This document shows positions 5,644 to 10,504 of a stretch of 10,504 bases of DNA, one piece after another; positions within the stretch are counted from its first letter, which is position 1; every line of letters starts with the position of its first letter. Position numbers and translations under genes: made by a program. The stretch spans positions 1-10,504 of the forward strand of contig PJAB01002101.1 in the NCBI GenBank assembly GCA_002887195.1. Direction: 5' to 3'. Below the pieces are notes generated by a model. It was given only the letters and a program-made list of their open reading frames with translations. It was not told the origin of the DNA and searched no databases. Source of the stretch: Chrysochromulina parva (taxonomy: Eukaryota > Haptophyta > Prymnesiales > Chrysochromulinaceae).

Positions 5644-6180
5644 ATGAAGCGGGAGACGCTCCATCCACAGCGAGGCCGCCCCGGTCCTGCCCCGTTCGCG
5701 TGCTGCTACCTCAACGAGTGTCCGGATTTGCCGCCGCTGCTTCTCGCGCTCGAAAGCGCGCCCGACATTGCTGGGCTGCTCGACCTCGCCGCCGGCTCGC
5801 TCGTCAATGTAGCCGGCAGGAGCGAAAGCATCGTCCCGAAGGTTGCCTTCAGGCCGGACGGCACGGTGGTTCCCAAGGTGACCAAGTGCAGCTCGCTCCC
5901 GCCAGGCACTGTGCTCGTCTTCGGCTCCGGCGAGCCCTTCAACGCCGCGTCCGTACCAGCACGTGCGAAGAGGCTGAACCTGACGCAGCAGCGGAGGCAG
6001 CGAGATCTTGGGCCTCTCGTGCGCGCGCCACAGACGCCGAGACAACTGTGTCGTGCAAGTCCGGGCATACATCCAAGGTTGGCCGAACCGCTCGCGGAGC
6101 CAATCCACGACGCGCCGTGGAAATTCTCGCCCTCGGGCCGATGGGAATCGCCCTTGGCACTCCGTCCAGATCGCCTCTGA
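5644..6180 (+). CDS. Putative doublecortin-like (DCX) domain protein, 178 aa
   Basis: The open frame from ATG 5644 encodes an N-terminal strand (CCYLNECPDLPPLLLAL), a helix (DIAGLLDLAAGSL), then KVAFRPDGTVVPKV and LPPGTVLVFGSGEPF. The order matches the DCX fold: a strand with an R/Y.N signature, a helix of the SFDALLD type, then VR.LYT.DG..V.....L..G..YV..G.E.F. DCX domains bind microtubules and are common in axonemal and basal-body proteins, which fits the neighbouring CYB5D1 homologue. Residues after about 115 (QQRRQRDLGPLV onward) are low in confidence and may be non-coding or belong to another exon; a second plus frame stays open to 6311. A typical DCX gene is longer, so exons may be missing. 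The 251-codon antisense frame over this region looks like a shadow. The domain call is by eye and needs a profile search. Confidence 0.5.
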   Translation: MKRETLHPQRGRPGPAPFACCYLNECPDLPPLLLALESAPDIAGLLDLAAGSLVNVAGRSESIVPKVAFRPDGTVVPKVTKCSSLPPGTVLVFGSGEPFNAASVPARAKRLNLTQQRRQRDLGPLVRAPQTPRQLCRASPGIHPRLAEPLAEPIHDAPWKFSPSGRWESPLALRPDRL

Positions 6181-6744
6181 GAGTTGACGAGAACGCGCGC
6201 TCTATCTCTGAGAGAAGGATCTTTTTCGATGATCGACACCCAGTGAGACTAGATCTAGAAGTAGAACGGCATGGATCGCATCGATCTTTTGAGTCGAAAG
6301 CGCGCATATAGCCGAGCGTAGGTCCGTTTTAGCAGTAATCGTTTCCCGGATCGGATCAATTGGATTTTGGATCGGAAGACGGAACGGCACCGTACGGATC
6401 CCGAATCCGGATTCTCTCTGATGTGTGATTCACCTGAGAGCGCCGGAGTTAAGCGGCTCAGTTCTGACGTGAGACTGAGTTCAGCTCAACGGCGTAAAAG
6501 ACATTAAAGACATGGAATAAGAGAACTGCAGTCCCCGGGGTCCCCGGCGCGCTATCATTCCTTCATTGCCGACGGGCGGCGGTATCCGATCTGCCGATCT
6601 GCGCGATGCGCGGTATCCGATCTACGGAGGCTGCGCAGCCGCATTCCTACATACATGCTGGGCAGTGAGGCACCGAAAGGCGCTGCGCTCGCCGCCGCTT
6701 GACGCGCCACCTGATGGACGCCTTCGCGTTGGCAGTCTCTGATT
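6181..6744. other. Convergent intergenic region
   Basis: Lies between the DCX-like stop and the J-protein stop and should hold both 3' UTRs. It contains a perfect 12-bp palindrome gaatccggattc (6403-6414), several GGATCGG words around 6346-6376, and a 14-bp direct repeat gcggtatccgatct at 6579-6592 and 6610-6623. No gene or RNA is supported here. Confidence 0.5.
6579..6623. repeat. 14-bp direct repeat gcggtatccgatct
   Basis: Exact copies at 6579-6592 and 6610-6623, 31 bp apart, in the convergent intergenic region. Function unknown. Confidence 0.8.
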
Positions 6745-7288
6745 TCACAGCTTGAGATTCTGCGGCTTGATTCGAAGCAGCTCGTCGGCGGTCATCTGCA
6801 GCTGGTAGCGGCCTGCTTCGGCGTCGAAGCCCATCACCTTGCCCACCTTGTCGTTCCACTTCGAGCCGCTGTCGCTTGTGAGCCCGTGTACACGACCACG
6901 CGTCCCCGCGGGCAGTATGAGATTGGAGAGCTGCAGCGAGGCGCGACCAACACCTGCGATGTCAGCATGGTAGCGATCCCTCTCGGCATCGTAGCCGGCG
7001 ATGGTCGCCTTTTGGCCGTTGAGCTCCGCGCGGTTTTGCATGCCCACCACCTGCGCCGTCACCTGCTGCACTAGATTGTCCAGCTTAATGCGCAGCACCT
7101 CCCCGTCGGCGAGATTCACCAAGTACCGATCTGAGGTTGGGTCGTACTCTTCAACCTTACCTGCCTTCCCGTTGTGCTGTGCCGCGCCGCGCAGGCTGTG
7201 GACGCATACGGGCGTGCCGGCCGGCAGCACGCTCGGCTGCTCGGGCGCTGCGCGTGAGCGTCGGCCTCCACCCATGCCGCCGCCCTTT

Positions 7289-7319
<31 letters not shown>

Positions 7320-7926
7320 GCATGCCGCCCATGCCTCCCATCATCGCGGCAAACTCCGGCGGCAACCCCCCCATGCCGCCCATGCCGGCATGCATGCCAT
7401 GCATGCCGCCCATGCCGCCCATGCCTGGCCCGCCGGCCGTCGAGAAGGCGAAATGAGCGCCGGGGCCGCCCGCCGCGAAGCCGCCATTTGCCTGCTGGCC
7501 AAAGAGCACCGAGAAGGGGTCCTGCCCGCCAAAGAACTGCGCAAAGATCTCTTCGGCCTGCCCGCGCGAGAAGCCACCGCCGCTCATGCCCGCGCCGTTG
7601 AGGCCCTTTCTGCCAAATTGGTCGTAGGTTTGTCGCTTCTCCTTATTGGAGAGCACCTCATAGGCCTCCGACACCTTCTTGAAATTCTCCTCTGCGAGCT
7701 CCTTGTGTTCGCCCGGGTTTTTATCCGGGTGGTACTTGATGGCGAGCTTCTTGTACGCTGCGCACACGGCGGCGTTAGCACACAGACTTAGCGTGAGGGT
7801 CCATGGCGGGCTGCAGCAGCTCGCATGCAGCGTAGGAGGTGCGCTACCTTTGTTGATCTCCTGCTCACTCGCGTCCTTTTTGACGCCGAGGATCGCATAG
7901 TAGTCGTCGCCGGTGATGCGCTCCAT
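6745..7926 (-). CDS. J-domain (Hsp40) co-chaperone with Gly/Met linker and three C-terminal repeats
   Basis: Exon 1 is 7848-7926 and exon 2 is 6745-7757. The 90-nt intron (7758-7847, donor AAAG|GTAGCG, acceptor TGTGCGCAG) is removed to give 363 residues and an unbroken J domain: [20 protein letters not shown] joined to [16 protein letters not shown], with the Hsp70-stimulating HPD at 36-38 and [19 protein letters not shown] at 57-75. [17 protein letters not shown] (97-113) resembles class B J-proteins. A Gly/Met-rich stretch (138-191, GMGG units) follows. The usual DnaJ C-terminal substrate domain is absent; instead residues 205-363 hold three related units: [20 protein letters not shown], then [20 protein letters not shown], then [20 protein letters not shown], each preceded by a G..V.VHGL-like strand and closed by ..L..NL. 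The role is delivery of clients to Hsp70; the repeats may bind protein or RNA (inference). It is divergent from NAMPT. Confidence 0.9.
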
Positions 7927-8396
7927 TCGGCGGTCGGCACGCGGCGACTCGAGAGCCTAGGTGTCTCGAGCGTCCGACGTCCAGACGCTCTCGAGAGCTC
8001 GCGCCTTCCTTGCGCGCTCGGAATTTAGAGAGTTATTTAGAGTGAAGATTCGTAAATTGGCGGCGCGTCTTTATGTACATGTACATTGTCCACTCTGCTC
8101 AAGTTATCACAGCCAATGGTTACATGTATATTTCGGACACCCAAGACCTCGGACCGGCGAACATATTGATGCGGTTACCACTAGCTCGGGGACCCCTGGA
8201 CCGCCTTCCCACAGCCATACTCGAACAGCCGCCGGGCCGGGCGCTTCGCCCCGCCCCCTGATTCACACTTCCCTTCCCGTTCCAAAGTTGGCACGAAAAG
8301 TTGTGTTAGTTCTGGGTCTGATTTTGCATTACACTCGATCAGTGTGGTCCCTGTCCGAGCGTCCGGAGAGGCCGGTCCTTGAGTCGTCGGCGCAGC
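7927..8396. promoter_or_regulatory. Divergent intergenic region, J-protein / NAMPT
   Basis: This 470-bp gap lies between two divergent starts. It contains an inverted repeat ctcgagagc (7948-7956) / gctctcgag (7987-7995), a perfect 14-bp palindrome atgtacatgtacat (8073-8086) with a related acatgtat downstream, and a C-rich GC-box-like ccccgccccc near 8249-8258. These are candidate sites for shared regulation. No experimental support is visible from sequence. Confidence 0.45.
8073..8086. promoter_or_regulatory. 14-bp palindrome atgtacatgtacat
   Basis: A perfect self-complementary 14-mer midway between two divergent starts. It could bind a dimeric factor; this is inference from symmetry and position alone. 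Confidence 0.3.
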
Positions 8397-10149
8397 ATGT
8401 CGTGCTTCGACAACATCATCCTGGCCACCGATAGCTACAAGGTTCTTTGCCTTCGTCAGGCCGACTTTTCAGACTGTCCAGCTTGCTGATCGGCCGCGCA
8501 CGTATCCTTCTCGTCTCTCGCAGGTCAGCCACTACAGGCAGTACCCGCCTGGCACGGAGTATGTCTACTCGGTACGTGCCGCACGGCACGCCGCGCAGCG
8601 CGCTCACTGCCGCAGCAAACCAGCCCATGGCTCGTACTGTGCTGCGCAGTGCGCGGCGCCGAGCATTGCTCATGATTCCTCGGTTCCATTGCCCTTGCCG
8701 ATGGTCTGTGAGCGCCGTGAGCGCTCCAGCCGAGACGCGGCCCCTGCAGCTGCCTGCCGCGTTCCCACTCGAACGCGCCTGCTCCACCGCCGCCTTTGCG
8801 CGCAGTACTTCGAGAGCCGCGGCGGCGTCTTCGAGGAGATTGTCTTCTTCGGTCTGCAGTACTTCATCAAGCGTTACCTATGCGGCGTGGTCGTCACGGA
8901 GGACAAGATAGCGTACGCCAAGGAAATCCTGGACAGCCACATGGGTCCTGGGCACTTCAATGAGGAGGGCTGGAGGCACATCCTGACCGCGCACGGTGGC
9001 ATGCTCCCGATCTCCATCAAGGCGGTGCCTGAGGGCACGGTCGTGCCTGTGAAGAACGCCCTCTTCACCATGGTGAATACAGACCCAAAGTGCTTCTGGT
9101 TGACCAACTATCTCGAGACGCTGATGGTCGAGGTGTGGTACCCGATGACGGTCGCGACCAATTCGCGCGAGCAGAAGAAGCTGCTGCTGAAGGCGCTCGC
9201 GGCGACAGGTGGCGATCCGTCCAACGCCGACCTGCAGCTACACGACTTTGGTTACCGTGGCGTCTCGTCGGTCGAGTCGGCGGCCATCGGCGGCGCTGCG
9301 CACCTGGTCAGCTTCCAGGGCACGGACACGATGGCCGCGCTCATCTGCGTCAAGCACTACTACAAGGGCGGCGAGGCCCTCATCCCGGGGATCAACGTGA
9401 CAGTGCCTGTGCCGGGCATCTCGATCCCAGCGGCCGAGCACTCCACCATCACGTCGTGGGGTCGCGAGGGCGAGCTGGACGCGTTCCGCAACATGCTTAC
9501 GCAGTACCCAGAGGGTGTCGTGGCCGTCGTTTCAGACTCGTACGACATCTTCAACGCGTGCTCCAATCTGTGGGGCACGGAGCTCAAGGAGATGATTAAG
9601 AATCGCAAGGGGCGGCTGGTGGTGCGCCCCGACTCGGGCGAGCCTATGGAGATTGTGCCGCTGCTGCTCGACTTGCTTGGCAAGGCGTTTGAAGAGGATG
9701 TGACCACGACGAGCACCGGCCACAAGCTGCTGCCCCCCTACATTCGGCTCATCCAAGGAGATGGAATCTCGTACGAATCGCTCGGCGGCATCCTCGACGC
9801 CGCCGCAGCCAAAGGTTGGGCGGCGGAGAACCTTGTTTTCGGCTCAGGCGGCGCACTGCTGCAGAAGCTGCACCGCGACACGCAAAAGTGCGCCTTCAAG
9901 TGCTCGGAGATCATCAAGGCCGACGGCTTGGCCACGCTCGTGTACAAGGACCCGATCACAGATAAGGGTAAGCAGTCCAAGAAAGGCAGGCTCACCCTCG
10001 AGATGCAGAACGGCAAGCTCACCACGGTCACTGAGGGCAAAGGTGACCCGAGCAAGGACGTGCTGATCGAAGTCTTCCGCAATGGCGTCATGACCGTCGA
10101 GCATGCCTTTAAGGACGTTCGCGCGCGCGCCGTGATCCCACCCCTTTAG
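8397..10149 (+). CDS. NAMPT: Nicotinamide phosphoribosyltransferase (NAMPT)
   Basis: Exons are 8397-8441, 8524-8571 and 8806-10149, giving 478 residues (human NAMPT has 491). Donors are AAG|GTTCTT and TCG|GTACGT; acceptors are TCTCTCGCAG and TTTGCGCGCAG. The spliced start MSCFDNIILATDSYK joins VSHYRQYPPGTEYVYS and then YFESRGG, as in NAMPT. The enzyme makes nicotinamide mononucleotide from nicotinamide and PRPP, the committed step of NAD salvage. Active-site landmarks are present: HDFGYRGVSS (R182, human R196), FQGTDT (D205, human D219), AAEHSTITSWG (catalytic H243, human H247), VVRPDSGEP (R305/D307, human R311/D313), IQGDG and FGSGGALLQKL. About ten extra residues (IPGINVTVPVPGIS region) precede the catalytic loop. 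Intron 1 is 82 nt; intron 2 is 234 nt, a multiple of three with no in-frame stop. NADV-type bacterial homologues exist, but the introns show this is nuclear. Confidence 0.97.
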
Positions 10150-10504
10150 CGAGCGGGCTCACATCCCCATCGACGTGCCTCTGCTCCCCACAACCGCGGC
10201 CATAAGGGAGCAAGCACACTCCATGAGCATGGTGTGGGTGAGGTCAATCAAAAATTTCAATACAACATGTGCGGTGGAGTGCGGTCGTATTGTCAATTGC
10301 GCAAAAACGATATTACTCGTACACATCGTCCCCCCGTCCTAGTCTCGCCCGACGAACTGTTAAACTCCATGGGTTGCGAACTAGTGCGACTGGGCTCCTC
10401 GGGTAGAGGGGGGCCAGCCGGTAAGTACCTGCCTGAGGGGGACCTCGGAGGCATAGAGGTCGTTGAGTCCCGAGAGGCTGAAGACTGGTGCTTAGACTGA
10501 ACAG
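10150..10504. other. NAMPT 3' flank, with a possible start of another gene
   Basis: No clear gene is present. An ATG at 10369 opens MGCELVRLGSSGRGGPA, ending at a consensus-like donor CCG|GTAAGTA (10421). This could be a first exon of a downstream plus-strand gene (an MGC start would allow lipidation), but the ATG context is weak. The opposite strand is also open from the window edge to about 10319, with Ser/Pro-rich coding. Neither reading can be preferred. Confidence 0.25.

Noticed and set aside
5353..6108. 251-codon minus-strand open frame
   Set aside because: It is antisense to the DCX-like frame, has no domain-like pattern, and is composed of residues expected from the complement of GC-rich coding sequence.
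7001..7456. Plus-strand frame with PPMPPMP repeats
   Set aside because: This is the complement of the Gly/Met-rich linker of the J-protein.
1..10504. tRNA, rRNA, CRISPR arrays or prokaryotic operons
   Set aside because: No cloverleaf-compatible A/B boxes, rRNA core motifs or regularly spaced repeats were found, and spliced genes indicate a eukaryotic nucleus.

Overview
The window is GC-rich nuclear DNA from a eukaryote, most likely a flagellated microalga or other protist. The genes have short GT-AG introns, strong Kozak contexts and no bacterial operon structure. A haptophyte-like alga is my best guess, from high GC, a cysteine-rich 'GSDC.DCGP' repeat of a kind I associate with such genomes, and a CYB5D1 homologue that implies cilia. 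This placement is inference.

The left third (1-2000) is repeat-rich. A minus-strand LINE reverse transcriptase fragment (1 to about 690) is split by a 192-bp SINE-like insertion flanked by a perfect 16-bp direct repeat. Next come remnants of a PIF/Harbinger (HARBI1-like) transposase (842-1275), a 111-bp repeat with a palindromic core (1288-1398; second copy inverted at 2657-2767), and two frameshifted units of a cysteine-rich repeat protein (1422-1684). From 1990 to 3281 lies low-complexity DNA that probably holds an unrecognised minus-strand gene, apparently with a one-base frame lesion and with the second 111-bp repeat inside an intron.

The right two thirds is gene-dense, with genes alternating in strand: a three-exon gene for a 95-residue membrane protein (+, 3434-4018); a single-exon CYB5D1 homologue (-, 4550-5350); a putative doublecortin-like protein (+, 5644-6180); a J-domain protein with a Gly/Met-rich linker and three C-terminal beta-type repeats (-, 6745-7926, one intron); and complete nicotinamide phosphoribosyltransferase, NAMPT (+, 8397-10149, two introns). 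Together with the 3281 gene they form three head-to-head pairs with start-to-start gaps of 152, 293 and 470 bp, probably bidirectional promoters. CYB5D1 and the DCX-like gene both point to the ciliary axoneme or microtubules. NAMPT (NAD salvage) and the J-protein are housekeeping functions.

No tRNA, rRNA, CRISPR or prokaryotic features were seen. The best leads are the SINE-in-LINE insertion, the 111-bp palindromic repeat that may be intron-borne, the J-domain architecture, the 95-aa membrane protein, and the fact that four of the five well-supported introns are multiples of three without in-frame stops.
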